A stretch of 64,000 nucleotides of DNA from positions 62,001 to 126,000 of the forward strand of contig NZ_NEGC01000004.1 in the NCBI RefSeq assembly GCF_002135335.1, in the 5' to 3' direction. The DNA comes from Acinetobacter sp. ANC 4470 (GTDB lineage Bacteria > Pseudomonadota > Gammaproteobacteria > Pseudomonadales > Moraxellaceae). Positions 18,501 through 27,806 of the stretch are shown one piece after another. A model generated the notes under the pieces. That model made no database searches. It was not told the origin of the DNA and was given only the letters and a program-made list of their open reading frames with translations. The position numbers and the translations under genes are program-made. Position 1 is the first letter of the stretch. Each line of letters starts with the position of its first letter.

Positions 18501-19350
18501 AAACTTGATCAAATTCATTCACGTCATAACATTCAAAAAATTCAGTAAATCCTGCAATTAAATCCATTTTGGAAAAGACCAAATAAACAGGTACAAAAAT
18601 CTCTAAGTGTTCGGTTAAGTCTTGGATACGTGCTCTTAAATTTTTTGCCAATTTAATTGATTTTTCAGGACTCTGGCTAATCAGTTCTGCAATACTAACA
18701 ATCACAATTAAGCCATTCACTGGTACTTTAGGGCGATTTTTCTTTAATAAACCTAAAAAGCCTAACCATTCCGAGCGATCTTCAGCATAAACGGAATAAC
18801 GCCCTGCGGTATCCAGTAAGACCCCTTCTGTCGAGAAAAACCAATCACAATTCCGAGTACCACTTAATCCAGACGACACCATTTTTTGATGTGATTCTTC
18901 AAATGGAAATTTCAGCCCTGAATGATAAATAGCTGAACTTTTACCCGCAGCAGGATTGCCAATCACCATATACCAAGGTAATTCATATAAGGCTGCATTA
19001 CCCTTTTTATCACCCAGTTTGGACTTACGAATTAATTGGATAGATTGTTTAATTTGTTGATTTATTTGTTGTAATTCATCTTTGTCTTTTTGCTTAGCAT
19101 ATTCCACGTGTGTATCATTTTCAATCGCGTTAGCAAGCACTTCGCCTTGTTTGGAATGATGGCGCTGTCGAATCAGCCAATAAATAGCATATCCAATTAA
19201 AACCAAAACATAGGCTGTAACCAAAGCCCAAAAAATGTTTCGGGGAATGACGTTATATGAGGAAACTAATGCGACTAAAAAAGACAGTGCAATGATGGCT
19301 TTAGGATTCGTTACATACTGCCAGACATAACCTAAAATGGTATAAAACAT
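15535..19350 (-). CDS. tssM: T6SS membrane complex protein TssM (IcmF family)
   Basis: A 1271-residue inner-membrane protein, close to the family's usual 1100-1300. Two membrane segments near residues 18-32 and 39-60 are followed by a cytoplasmic NTPase-like domain with Walker A GNPAAGKSS (131-139). A third segment lies near residues 445-465, then a large periplasmic part that ends in the beta-rich C-terminal domain. With TssL it forms the trans-envelope complex; no TssJ lipoprotein gene is present, as is usual in Acinetobacter. It lies between asaB and tagF. Confidence 0.95.
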   Translation of the reverse strand: MFYTILGYVWQYVTNPKAIIALSFLVALVSSYNVIPRNIFWALVTAYVLVLIGYAIYWLIRQRHHSKQGEVLANAIENDTHVEYAKQKDKDELQQINQQIKQSIQLIRKSKLGDKKGNAALYELPWYMVIGNPAAGKSSAIYHSGLKFPFEESHQKMVSSGLSGTRNCDWFFSTEGVLLDTAGRYSVYAEDRSEWLGFLGLLKKNRPKVPVNGLIVIVSIAELISQSPEKSIKLAKNLRARIQDLTEHLEIFVPVYLVFSKMDLIAGFTEFFECYDVNEFDQVWGATLTYDLNSANNAVELFEEHYSTLYDGLKEVSSTHLSRRYTQNISPSVMTFPLEFKSLKPALKTFIGTLFEENPYQFKPVFRGFYFTSALQEGVIESPMTEQIAQDFHLSKSVNNENSIPTNSISQNHGYFLKGLFSEVILKDKNLVKQHINPRRKRQRYLAFMTVLLAVSIILSVWVWSYRNNQQLIADVQADLDKVVQLEKQSGQELSTQLNALLILQDRMQQLDQFSENRPIKFGFGFGLYQGNELREKLKTEYLKGVKQIVLQPAQQNIAQYLHHIKNNAATLKANHVNVEIKQVAKNKQYLEPSETNPQDAYNALKAYLMMSNPQYMDSSHLSDQVTRFWRSWLDSNRRQMPRGEMLQKAEQILSYTMTLTHDSQFPLLQSDTLLVDQTRQVLLSVIQGIPARDRVYNEIKMRAAVQFPALTIKQLVGQNNPNPVLGSYALPGIFTYKAWSEYVEKAIDEAANRPTDSKDWVLNSTQSDDLTFSGSPNQIRKQLTQLYKQEYIAEWRKFLNGIHYAKTNDFKQQAMNIDVLGEPENSPIRSVMNHIAKETSWDNPIVQAELAAPQTGFVAWFKRKVLNSDESKITQQASNQTQGVISTEFQMFYQTVRKRDDQQNKSLLDEYMQSLAQVRSKFNDLKSAGDIGPTAMTLVKQTINEQNSVFNGTQKLIDEKMSAGLNEIDQQLLQKLLMSPLTQSFNSLLIPTQDEINKLWTIQANQPFTHNLSQKYPFNSSATLQATSNEIGQILGENGSIARFSKDHLDPLVIRRGYSLTSKTWKDLGISLNPQFVMNFKSYVAPSNGMATGELNQTAAATAANQSNFQFYPLENTQLLFYTIDIDGQRMLYENGIQQWVNFVWPNQGAIPGARITAVDLEGQTHTIFDEPGEYGINRLIDSAQRTQRSGYFEMIWKNQQNPDLAVKVNFRLISGTSDHVGSGRGYIGMQLVDQVVNHKSVRVVAAQAAPMPAAAVKTNATSVLNGITP

Positions 19351-19412
19351 GTGATTCTCGTTATTTTCTTAATTTTTATGAATATTTAAAATAAGTTATT
19401 TTTAATGTGATG

Positions 19413-20834
19413 CTATTTGATATCAGCTTGAAAAAAAGCATACGTTGAAGCGTGATCGGCACTATATACCATTGCAGTCAGCTCCTCTGGTAAATGCACG
19501 CCTAACATAAAGCCAAAAATTTTTACTAATGATTGTGTATGCCCAAAACTTTGTTTGGGATATAAAAAATGATGTGTATCCACAGAGATTTGTGAAAATA
19601 CTTGAGTGGTTTTTTTGATGACTTTAATATCGGTTGCATCATCTAACAGCAACACAAAAGGATTGGTTTGTTCTATTTGCTCTGTATGACTGGGTATCAT
19701 CTGATGGAAAAAACTTGATAAATCATCAGCATTCAATGCCACTTTCAGTATCTTCATCACCTCTAGATGGTTTATTTTTACATCTTGAGCTGTGACACAG
19801 CAACTCGATGCAAATTCTGCCGCCAAATAATATTCGGTTAACCACATTTGTTCATCAAGCCATGCCTGATCAATTTCAGAATCGACATTAATCACCAAGG
19901 ATACTTCATGAGGCTGCGTTGCTATCTGCCCCAATAAATTCAACCAATCCTGATATGAATTTTGTTGAGCAATAAAATGATATTTAATCTGGATCTGCTG
20001 CGAAATAATGCCCAATGATTGCATAAATTGAAGCAACAGCTCACGGCTAGACGATTCATCCCACATATGTAATAAGTTGTCTGCTAATAAGACATGAATA
20101 TTCAAGCAATTTAAGCGTGAAACTTGCTCAACCTGCGGCTCAAAATCCTCATTTTGATCACCTTTTTGATCATCTGAAGTGACCCAAGCCGGATGTATAC
20201 GATACTGGTAGGCAAGTTCAACATCATAAAAAAGTGCAGATTTTTTTAAATGTTCAGCCAGCTGCCATAAAATTTCAGTTTGTTGTTCTAATTGCTGCTG
20301 AATCAAAGCTTTAATTCGCGGTATACGTGCATGATCTAAATCAATATCGTCGTCATATTGCGATTGTTGCAAATCATCATCAATCGCCGTAATTCTGTAG
20401 GATAGAACAGGTAAACCATAAGCATTGATCAAATGAACATCCAGTTCTGGACTGCTAAATTTTTTCATCTGCTCAATAATAGTCTCATTTTCACCCAATG
20501 CACTCACCGCAAATGAAGAAAAGATATTTAAAGTAAGCCATTGAATAGCATCAGTTTTAGTTTTTACATTATTTTTTTCTCGTTCAATGTGGTCAGATTT
20601 TTGCTGTTGTAATCGCGCTTGTTGTGTTTCTTTGCGCTTTTTTTGATATTGGTAAGCTTGATAAATTAAATAGGGTGAAAGTAGTATTAGAGATAATACC
20701 GTGGGTAACAAAATAAAATATGCGATTAAATCCATACTCGATGGATCATATTGAATATCCCGCCAATAATAAATAATCGCCATGCTTGCTAGAATAAAGA
20801 TACTGCTAAAAATTCCAGTCATGAGTTTAATCAT
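19413..20834 (-). CDS. asaB: T6SS-associated membrane protein AsaB
   Basis: A 473-residue protein from the ATG at 20834, which overlaps the tssG stop codon by ATGA; a longer form from 20861 is possible but less likely. Two N-terminal membrane segments (about residues 5-22 and 33-60) are followed by a charged coiled region rich in Gln and Lys. A large cytoplasmic part shows no motif I recognise. Its place between tssG and tssM is that of the Acinetobacter-specific gene asaB. Its role is unknown; coupling to tssG supports a structural or assembly role. Confidence 0.75.
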   Translation of the reverse strand: MIKLMTGIFSSIFILASMAIIYYWRDIQYDPSSMDLIAYFILLPTVLSLILLSPYLIYQAYQYQKKRKETQQARLQQQKSDHIEREKNNVKTKTDAIQWLTLNIFSSFAVSALGENETIIEQMKKFSSPELDVHLINAYGLPVLSYRITAIDDDLQQSQYDDDIDLDHARIPRIKALIQQQLEQQTEILWQLAEHLKKSALFYDVELAYQYRIHPAWVTSDDQKGDQNEDFEPQVEQVSRLNCLNIHVLLADNLLHMWDESSSRELLLQFMQSLGIISQQIQIKYHFIAQQNSYQDWLNLLGQIATQPHEVSLVINVDSEIDQAWLDEQMWLTEYYLAAEFASSCCVTAQDVKINHLEVMKILKVALNADDLSSFFHQMIPSHTEQIEQTNPFVLLLDDATDIKVIKKTTQVFSQISVDTHHFLYPKQSFGHTQSLVKIFGFMLGVHLPEELTAMVYSADHASTYAFFQADIK

Positions 20835-21829
20835 AAAACACCACCCAATAATGCATAACACGTTTCTGAGTGATGTTCAGCAGCATGTTTTGGCATTAAA
20901 AAAGCCCCCTGAGTTAAACCGATTTCTGATTGAGAATCTAAGCACAGTGGCTGTATATCTTCTTTTTTTAAAATTAACCGAACGTCCATCATTAATGTTG
21001 GACTACACCAAGTGGATAGTATTTTCTTGAGTTTATTGCTCATTTTTTGCTCAGGTAAAAAATTGAGATAATCTTTTCTAGATAATGGACCAACTTGTAT
21101 TTCAATTTTTTCATTAATTTGTCGAATATTTTCACCACAAAAAGTATTCACGCCTAATAAACTTGCATTCAATCCTCCTAAAGTAGTTTTTTGTCCATCG
21201 TCTAATTTAAATTTTTCCTCAATAAACTCTTTTATTACAAAATTAGTTTTAAAAATACAACTCAACATGGTCATCAACGCATACGCTGTATTATTTTGAC
21301 CTTGCATTAGCCCTGAAAACTCTGCGAAATAATCGTCTAATTCCGCTTGTTCTTGTTGTGAACTTACATAGCCATTTAAAGCATGCAGAATATCGAGATA
21401 ATCATTTTCTGCTTCTATTTCATAACGTATGGGTAAATGATACGCTAAACGCGCATCTACATATTGCGCTGTCAATTTGTGATTAAATAAACCTAGAAAA
21501 TGAATGGTTTCTACTTTTTGCTGACGACCACTTTGTTTAATTTTATGGGTATAGGTATAAGGCAAAGCACCTTGCATTCCCGTTAAACCGACCATTAAAT
21601 TGGTTAAATGGATACGTTCATTTTCAAGCTTGAGTGTTTCAATTTCAGAACCGGGAAAATTAAGATTTAAAGAACTATTGAACTTAAAATTATTCGCCCA
21701 ATAACCTGTTGTCGGTGAATAAGGTATGTGTCGCAACAAACGTGTCGCCTGAATAAACTCATAAGATGTAGGCCTTGTAATCAAATCATCAATTACAGAA
21801 GCTTCTTGCCACCAACGTTCTGCACGCAT
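20831..21829 (-). CDS. tssG: T6SS baseplate protein TssG
   Basis: A 332-residue protein of the TssG/ImpH family, with typical motifs: RPTSYEFIQATRLLRHI near the N-terminus, MVGLTGMQGALPYTYT around residue 75 and FLGLFNHKL around residue 111. With TssF it forms baseplate wedges. AGGAG lies 9 bases upstream of the ATG, and the gene overlaps the end of tssF by 37 bases, so the two are translated together. Confidence 0.93.
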   Translation of the reverse strand: MRAERWWQEASVIDDLITRPTSYEFIQATRLLRHIPYSPTTGYWANNFKFNSSLNLNFPGSEIETLKLENERIHLTNLMVGLTGMQGALPYTYTHKIKQSGRQQKVETIHFLGLFNHKLTAQYVDARLAYHLPIRYEIEAENDYLDILHALNGYVSSQQEQAELDDYFAEFSGLMQGQNNTAYALMTMLSCIFKTNFVIKEFIEEKFKLDDGQKTTLGGLNASLLGVNTFCGENIRQINEKIEIQVGPLSRKDYLNFLPEQKMSNKLKKILSTWCSPTLMMDVRLILKKEDIQPLCLDSQSEIGLTQGAFLMPKHAAEHHSETCYALLGGVL

Positions 21830-23601
21830 TGGTATAACTCCTGTTGTGTATTTGAATCTCTTACGACTAAGTCAACATAACTGTTCATTTGCACTTTTAA
21901 ACTAAAAATATGACTTAAAAGTTGAGTGAAAATATACAGACTGTGCCCTCTAAAAATCTGTGAATCAATGGATAAATTCACCTTCACACCACGTACAAAC
22001 AAAGGAAAAGGTTTTGCTTCAACCAACTTTTGCGTCAAAGAAAAATCAATCTTTTTAATAGAATCAATAATAAGGTGGTTTTCTTTTAATTTAGGCAAAT
22101 TATACAGCTCTAAAAGCTCCTTAATATGACTGATGGCATCGCCTTTCATTAACGATAAAGTATTGAGTGAAAGATGAGAAATAATGCGCCATTGTTCCTT
22201 TTTATTTTGAGCAAAAGAATAAGATAGTGTTGGTCTTTTTAAAATAAGCGCATGCCGTGCCAAATTACTATCATTTAAGTTGAGCACATTATTGGCTTGA
22301 CTGAATGCCTCATGCGGTAAATCTCGATTGGAACACAACAGTTGACAACTCATAAAATCAGATTTGGTGCTGTGCGGTAACAAATGCTTAGAAATAATGG
22401 AATAGCCTGTTTCAAGTAATTTATTTGGTAATTGGGGTGAGCTTAGACTATAAAAAAACTGGACATCATCTTGCTGATAATGACTCATCGCAAAAAACGG
22501 TAAAACAGGAAAAACCACCTGATCGTGATTACTTTTTTCTCGAATCATATTCATTTTAATAATAGAATAGACTTGATAAAATTCTGGATGATGTATATCC
22601 GTAATTAATGGATATTCTAATTGTTTATGATTGATTTTCTGTGGTTCGGCTTGCTTATGAAATAAATTAACGATGGGAGTTGAAAACAATTTAAAATTCG
22701 CAATATTTAATTCTGTATAGTTTTGAATACAGGCTTGATCATTTAAGTTCAACTTTAAATGAATCAAGATTTCAAATTCGTTTTGCTCTTGCTTTAAGTG
22801 TTTTAAAAAACTTAAATTCAGATTGAGATAATTAAATTTTTCAGCAAAACAAAAATATTCCATTAATAAACGATAAGCATGATGGCTGTGCTGATCAATG
22901 GGCAATAAACTCTCTTGTTCGGTAAAACCGAGCACTTCAAATGGATTATTAATTGCAATAATCTGGTTTCCCATTTTTAATGAAAAACCCGTACTTTGAT
23001 GAAAGATGCTATCTAAAACCTGTAAGGGAAAATTAGAAATGGCATCCAAATAAATAGGTAATTTTTCGAGGATTAAATGTTTGTGACTTTGATTAAAAAT
23101 TTCAAAGTTTAAACTCAATGTTGCATTTTGATTTAAGTGCATATAAGCACTTGGATTGGTCTTAAAATTTAACTGGTTTAATGCAATCGGTAGTAATCGA
23201 ACAGCGCGTGTCGTAGTAAATTCGCATTGTACTCCCTTAAAACTACGCGATTTTAATGTTGTCGATTGAGGAATCTCATGTGCTTCGTTGAGTTTTTTAA
23301 CTTTATTGATATCGTCAAAACTCACCACGGAACATGCTGGAAACGGTTTGAGATATTGAGGAAACATCACCTCAAATAATGACCGTGTAAAAACCTCATA
23401 ACTATCGGCAAGTTTTTTATCAATACGAGCTGCCACCAGTGAGAAAGCTTGAATCAAACGTTCAATATGTGGGTCATCAATTTGCTCCTGATTAAGCGCT
23501 AAACGCTGAGCAATTTTTGGATATTTTCGTGCAAATTCACGCGATTGTTGCCCAAATTCTTGTAATTGTTTTTCATAATACGGTAACAGTTCTTCAATCA
23601 C
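21793..23601 (-). CDS. tssF: T6SS baseplate protein TssF
   Basis: A 602-residue protein of the TssF/ImpG family. The N-terminus is characteristic: LLPYYEKQLQEFGQQSREFA, then RIDKKLADSYEVFTRSLFEV and FPQYLKPFPACSVV (near residues 80-95). The C-terminal RGHSLYIFTQLLSHIFSL is also typical. It is part of the baseplate wedge. It lies 11 bases after tssE and overlaps tssG. Confidence 0.94.
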   Translation of the reverse strand: MIEELLPYYEKQLQEFGQQSREFARKYPKIAQRLALNQEQIDDPHIERLIQAFSLVAARIDKKLADSYEVFTRSLFEVMFPQYLKPFPACSVVSFDDINKVKKLNEAHEIPQSTTLKSRSFKGVQCEFTTTRAVRLLPIALNQLNFKTNPSAYMHLNQNATLSLNFEIFNQSHKHLILEKLPIYLDAISNFPLQVLDSIFHQSTGFSLKMGNQIIAINNPFEVLGFTEQESLLPIDQHSHHAYRLLMEYFCFAEKFNYLNLNLSFLKHLKQEQNEFEILIHLKLNLNDQACIQNYTELNIANFKLFSTPIVNLFHKQAEPQKINHKQLEYPLITDIHHPEFYQVYSIIKMNMIREKSNHDQVVFPVLPFFAMSHYQQDDVQFFYSLSSPQLPNKLLETGYSIISKHLLPHSTKSDFMSCQLLCSNRDLPHEAFSQANNVLNLNDSNLARHALILKRPTLSYSFAQNKKEQWRIISHLSLNTLSLMKGDAISHIKELLELYNLPKLKENHLIIDSIKKIDFSLTQKLVEAKPFPLFVRGVKVNLSIDSQIFRGHSLYIFTQLLSHIFSLKVQMNSYVDLVVRDSNTQQELYQCVQNVGGKKLL

Positions 23602-23612
23602 AGAAAACCCAC

Positions 23613-24089
23613 TTAAGATCGTGCCGAAATAACATATTGTTGTGTTGTTGGTTTTAATAAAGCATCAAAAATAACAGGCTCAAATAAAGGATGAATATTT
23701 AAGTACGCATGGATGCTTAAATATAAAGCCCCCATATTCTGACCATCGAGTAACATCTCGACTTTAATTTGTTTAAGCCTTGGTTCATGTGCAGTAATCG
23801 ATTGTTGAATAGATTGACAAATTTTGTCCCGATCGCTTGGATTAGCCGTCGATAGCCCAACAAAATCAATAATTCCAAATTGCAAAATAGATTGTTTCGC
23901 CAAAGGAAATTGATCAATGAAATGATCTAATTTCGCCATTCGGCTATTCAGCAAATCCTCTAAATCAAAGGCTACAGATTCCCGTAACTTTTGAAGAGAG
24001 ATGCCTCTATAATTTTGATCAGTTTCAGGTAATAAACGGTCAAATAGCGTTGTTCTAAAGCCGTAGGGATATAATTGGTCTAAATTCAT
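23613..24089 (-). CDS. tssE: T6SS baseplate protein TssE (gp25-like)
   Basis: A 158-residue protein of the gp25/TssE lysozyme-like family. It has TLFDRLLPE near the N-terminus, LRESVAFDLEDLLNSR around residue 35, and a central FGIIDFVGLS block. It links sheath and baseplate and has no enzymatic activity in characterised members. It lies between hcp (72-base gap) and tssF. Confidence 0.92.
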   Translation of the reverse strand: MNLDQLYPYGFRTTLFDRLLPETDQNYRGISLQKLRESVAFDLEDLLNSRMAKLDHFIDQFPLAKQSILQFGIIDFVGLSTANPSDRDKICQSIQQSITAHEPRLKQIKVEMLLDGQNMGALYLSIHAYLNIHPLFEPVIFDALLKPTTQQYVISARS

Positions 24090-24161
24090 ATTTTACTTAT
24101 TTTAAGATCAAAGATAAAAAACAGTGGCTAAGCACTGTTAACCACTATTTTTGTCACAAAA

Positions 24162-24665
24162 TTATGCAGCGTATGACGCCGTATTATTAGAAAGTGACCA
24201 TTTTTTAGTCACAGCACCTTTTTGCGTACCATTAATATCTTGTTGATTATAAGTCCATTCTACTGCTGCATATTTCAAACCAAATGATTCAGTAGGTACA
24301 CCTTCTTCATTTACAGTGGGTATGACATTAGAAACAAGGACATGTTTTAATTTAATTTGAAGATATTTAATCCTTTTATCACCATTTGCACGGTAAAAAT
24401 CGATTTGAACTTCATCAAAGGTATAACCCGCTGAACACGCTTCCCAAAGTTTTGGGCTGGTTGCATCCAGATCTTTGACAAAAATCATATCTGAATGCTC
24501 AACACGTTCCGCCGTATGACCACCAACACTTGATGATGTTGCTGATTTTGGTTGACGCATATTGTGTGCCCAAGAGTTAACTTCTAACCAATCTTTATGC
24601 TCAGTATCACGAGACTCTCCATCAACCTTATATTTTCCTCGAAATTGTACATATATGTCTTTCAT
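24162..24665 (-). CDS. hcp: T6SS tube protein Hcp (TssD)
   Basis: A 167-residue secreted tube subunit of the Hcp family. Features are IYVQFRGKYKVDGESRD at the N-terminus and the HTAERVEHSDMIFVKDLD loop, then VQIDFYRANGD and the C-terminal VEWTYNQQD. Hexamers stack inside the TssBC sheath. AT-rich gaps of about 50-70 bases on both sides may allow differential expression, since Hcp is needed in large amounts. Confidence 0.95.
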   Translation of the reverse strand: MKDIYVQFRGKYKVDGESRDTEHKDWLEVNSWAHNMRQPKSATSSSVGGHTAERVEHSDMIFVKDLDATSPKLWEACSAGYTFDEVQIDFYRANGDKRIKYLQIKLKHVLVSNVIPTVNEEGVPTESFGLKYAAVEWTYNQQDINGTQKGAVTKKWSLSNNTASYAA

Positions 24666-24717
24666 TTTTTTAGATTTTCCTATTTTAATTTAAAGTTATT
24701 ATAAAATTGCACTCTTC

Positions 24718-26199
24718 TTAATGAGAGGACTGAGGTAACTCAGTAACGAGTCGTAAAGAAACGGATAACTCATCCAATTGAAAATGTGGTCTTAGAAAGA
24801 CCACTGACTTGTAATGCCCAGGTTGAGCTGGGTTTTCTACAACTTTTACAGAAGCTTCACGAAGTGGATATTGTGCTTTCGCTTCTTGAGAAGCTCCATC
24901 GTCTAGCAAAATGTATTGTGATAACCATTCATTTAGAAATGCTTCAATATTTCCAGCAGAAGCAAAACTACCGACTTTATCTCGCATCATGGCTTTTAAA
25001 TAATGTGCAATACGAGAAACAGCCATAATGTATTGAATTTGACTGGATAAAGTAGAATTGGCATTTGCTGTATCACTATCATATTTTTTCGGTTTTTGTG
25101 TCGATTGGGCGCCAAAGAACGCTGCATAATCGGTATTTTTACAATGAACCAGAGGAATAAAACCTAAGTCACTGAGTTCTTTTTCTCGGCGATCAGTAAT
25201 GGCAATTTCAGTTGGACACTTAAAGACCACTTCCCCATCATTAGTTTTAAAGGTATGTACAGGTAAACCTTCAACCAACCCACCACCCTCTACACCACGA
25301 ATGGCTGCACACCAACCATGCATATCAAAGGCATTGGTTAAACGTGTTGCAAAGGCATAAGCCGCATTCATCCATAAATATTCATCATGATTTTGACCGG
25401 AAACTTCTTCAACAAAGTTAAAACCTTCAGTCGGTGTACCATCTTTAGGATGATATGGTAAACGCCCTAATACCCGTGGCATGGTCAATGCGACATAACG
25501 GGCATCATCACTTTCGCGAAATGAACGCCATTGTACATATTCGGCTGTTTCAAATATTTTTGAAACATCACGCGGTCGATCAATATCAGTAAATGACTCT
25601 AACCCAAGCATATTTGGGCTTGCTGCGGAAATAAAGGGGGCATGTGCTGCGGCAGCAACATGGGAAATTTGTTCCAACAAATACATATCTGATGGTGTAC
25701 GATCAAATTCGAAATCACCAATTAAAGTAGCATATGGTGCACCACCAAATGAACCATACTCTTGCTCATAGATTTTTTTAAATAAGCTACTTTGGTCAAA
25801 ATCTGTCGCACCCTGAAAATCTTTAGTCAGCTCTTTTTTAGTCGTATTTAACATACGAATTTTAATTAAAGAATGGGATGGCGTTTCTTGGCAGAAATAA
25901 TACAAACCACGCCATGTAGATTCAATTTTTTGAAATTGTTCATGATGCATGATTTTGCTTAATTGACTAGAAATTAAAGCATCAATTTCTGCAATTCGTT
26001 TATCAATAGATAAGGTCATATTTTCAGAAACGACAATCGTTCCATCCATGACTTCTTTGGCTAATTCTGCAATTAAGTTTTTTACCCGATGATGTTCTTC
26101 ATCATTACGCGCAATACGACTTTGTTCAACAATACTGTCAAGCAAAGAAAACTCTTCAACATCGATATTGGTCGCAGTCGCAGCATATAAATTATTCAT
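24718..26199 (-). CDS. tssC: T6SS sheath protein TssC (VipB)
   Basis: A 493-residue large sheath subunit. The ATG at 26199 has a perfect GGAGG 6 bases upstream. The first codons overlap the tssB stop, so the pair is translationally coupled. Conserved blocks are STWRGLYYF near residue 90, LIGDFEFDRTPSDM, LGRLPYHPKDGTPTEGFNFVEEV in the middle and the C-terminal LRPHFQLDELSVSLRLVTELP. It forms the contractile sheath with TssB and is recycled by ClpV. Confidence 0.96.
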   Translation of the reverse strand: MNNLYAATATNIDVEEFSLLDSIVEQSRIARNDEEHHRVKNLIAELAKEVMDGTIVVSENMTLSIDKRIAEIDALISSQLSKIMHHEQFQKIESTWRGLYYFCQETPSHSLIKIRMLNTTKKELTKDFQGATDFDQSSLFKKIYEQEYGSFGGAPYATLIGDFEFDRTPSDMYLLEQISHVAAAAHAPFISAASPNMLGLESFTDIDRPRDVSKIFETAEYVQWRSFRESDDARYVALTMPRVLGRLPYHPKDGTPTEGFNFVEEVSGQNHDEYLWMNAAYAFATRLTNAFDMHGWCAAIRGVEGGGLVEGLPVHTFKTNDGEVVFKCPTEIAITDRREKELSDLGFIPLVHCKNTDYAAFFGAQSTQKPKKYDSDTANANSTLSSQIQYIMAVSRIAHYLKAMMRDKVGSFASAGNIEAFLNEWLSQYILLDDGASQEAKAQYPLREASVKVVENPAQPGHYKSVVFLRPHFQLDELSVSLRLVTELPQSSH

Positions 26200-26695
26200 A
26201 TTCTGCCTCCGCACTCAACTTACGCACTTGATCGGTATTTTGTAAAACCTCATCAAGCAAGTCTTCAAGACGTTCATTATTTGAAATTTTATTACGTAAA
26301 TCTGTTAATCGCTCGCGCGCTTCAACTAATTTTCGTAAAGGATCAACCTGTAGAACCACATTTTCTGGACGGAAATCTTGCATGCCATTAAAGTTTAAAT
26401 TTATTGCTAGAGATCCCTTTTCTTCAGTAAGCATATTTTCCACTTGAAAAGCCGCACGTGGTGCAAGAGAGGTCATGACATCATCAATGTTATCCAAATC
26501 TATATTGATAAATTTCTTATCTTTTAATTTGGTTTTTTCTAATTCAGAAGCCGCAGAAAAGTCCCCTAACACGCCAATTACAAAGGGTAACTCCTTAACT
26601 TCTTTAGCGTCTCCCACTTCCACATCGTAAGTTAGTTGTACGCGAGGTGGACGGATTCGTTGCAATTTTTTTTGTACACTTTCACGTTTAGCCAT
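26192..26695 (-). CDS. tssB: T6SS sheath protein TssB (VipA)
   Basis: A 167-residue small sheath subunit. KKLQRIRPPRVQLTYDVE lies at the N-terminus, LPFVIGVLGDFS around residue 40, and the C-terminal LRNKISNNERLEDLLDEVL is typical. It overlaps tssC by eight bases. AGGAGC lies just upstream of the ATG. Confidence 0.96.
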   Translation of the reverse strand: MAKRESVQKKLQRIRPPRVQLTYDVEVGDAKEVKELPFVIGVLGDFSAASELEKTKLKDKKFINIDLDNIDDVMTSLAPRAAFQVENMLTEEKGSLAINLNFNGMQDFRPENVVLQVDPLRKLVEARERLTDLRNKISNNERLEDLLDEVLQNTDQVRKLSAEAEYE

Positions 26696-26710
26696 GAATA
26701 TGCTCCTATT

Positions 26711-27433
26711 TTAATTATTTTTAAATGAAGAAAATGGGCTTGAACCCGAAGCTGTTGAAGTTGTATTTTGTGGTTTTATTGCTGTAATGACGGTTCTTAT
26801 CGATGTTTTTACTGGAGGTGAATTCATACTTTTTGATCGGCTGAGCTGCGTTTTTTTATTGCTTGAATAGTGAGATGAAGTTAGCTTTTTTGCAGCTTCT
26901 TTGGTGGATTTTTTATTCTTTGTCGTATTTTGCATCTCAACTTTAGACGCCGATTTAGATGCTGAAGCATCGAGTATTCCTAGCGATGTACGAATACTCT
27001 CTGACAATTGCTTCGCTGCTGGATAGGTCATTTCAGTATTTAAATAGCGTAATTCATTATTACGCATATGCTGTAAAGAACTTTGTGCAATGCCTACTCC
27101 TGCAAGAAAAGTGACATCTGTAAGTGCAGTACGCTGAATATTTTGCTTACGTAAATGATCTACCAATTGTAATGCTTTTAAATTTTTATCTAATTGTTGA
27201 AATCTTTGTGCTGCTTGAATAAACAATTCATTTTTTAATTCACTGTTTTTTTTATTCTTGTTATCACAAATTTGGCTATAAATCTTGAGTAAGTCTGGAT
27301 CAGTTTCATTAGCAACCAAAGGGTAATCTTTAATGCAACCTTTTTTAAGTTCAATTCGATTTTCATCTGCAAATGTGAATTGACTCACCATAATCATGAC
27401 AATTATGGATATAAAAAATATACTTTGATTCAA
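26711..27433 (-). CDS. asaA: T6SS accessory periplasmic protein AsaA (TslA-like)
   Basis: A 240-residue protein with a signal peptide (hydrophobic residues 5-22, cleavage after FA). The mature part contains paired cysteines and a helical region around residues 60-150. A low-complexity Lys/Ser/Thr-rich tail follows. It is first in the minus-strand operon, 15 bases before tssB, the place of Acinetobacter asaA. Published work on that gene (also TslA) describes a periplasmic protein that helps place T6SS assembly at cell contacts. The assignment is mainly by position and general features. Confidence 0.75.
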   Translation of the reverse strand: MNQSIFFISIIVMIMVSQFTFADENRIELKKGCIKDYPLVANETDPDLLKIYSQICDNKNKKNSELKNELFIQAAQRFQQLDKNLKALQLVDHLRKQNIQRTALTDVTFLAGVGIAQSSLQHMRNNELRYLNTEMTYPAAKQLSESIRTSLGILDASASKSASKVEMQNTTKNKKSTKEAAKKLTSSHYSSNKKTQLSRSKSMNSPPVKTSIRTVITAIKPQNTTSTASGSSPFSSFKNN

Positions 27434-27806
27434 AGTCAGCCTCTACTTTAATTATTTTAAGTTTAATTATTAATATGAGTTAAATCACATGGGTGATTTG
27501 CTCAGTTTTATTTCAATTTTTATAATTTCAAATCAACGCTGCGAATTTAACAAAAAATAGTCCTACTAAGTCAACAAAAAATTAACAATAATTATCATTA
27601 TTTGACATATTTTATAGTTTTTGTCTGTAAAACGCCAAAATAGATCATATATATTTTTTGTTTTTTCGGAAAAATGTGTAGAATACGCCAAATGCTTTCA
27701 CACATAAAAATATAAATCTTTGTTTTTAATAAATATTTAATTAAAACTGATTAAGTGATGAAAATACAATAAAAATTGATTGTTCTTTTAGAAGATCGAG
27801 TGCCAT
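27434..27806. promoter_or_regulatory. Divergent T6SS promoter region
   Basis: 373 bases, strongly AT-rich, between asaA (minus) and tssH (plus). It must hold promoters for both arms of the T6SS locus. I see no clear operator palindrome. The AT content would favour H-NS-type silencing, but that is inference. Confidence 0.6.
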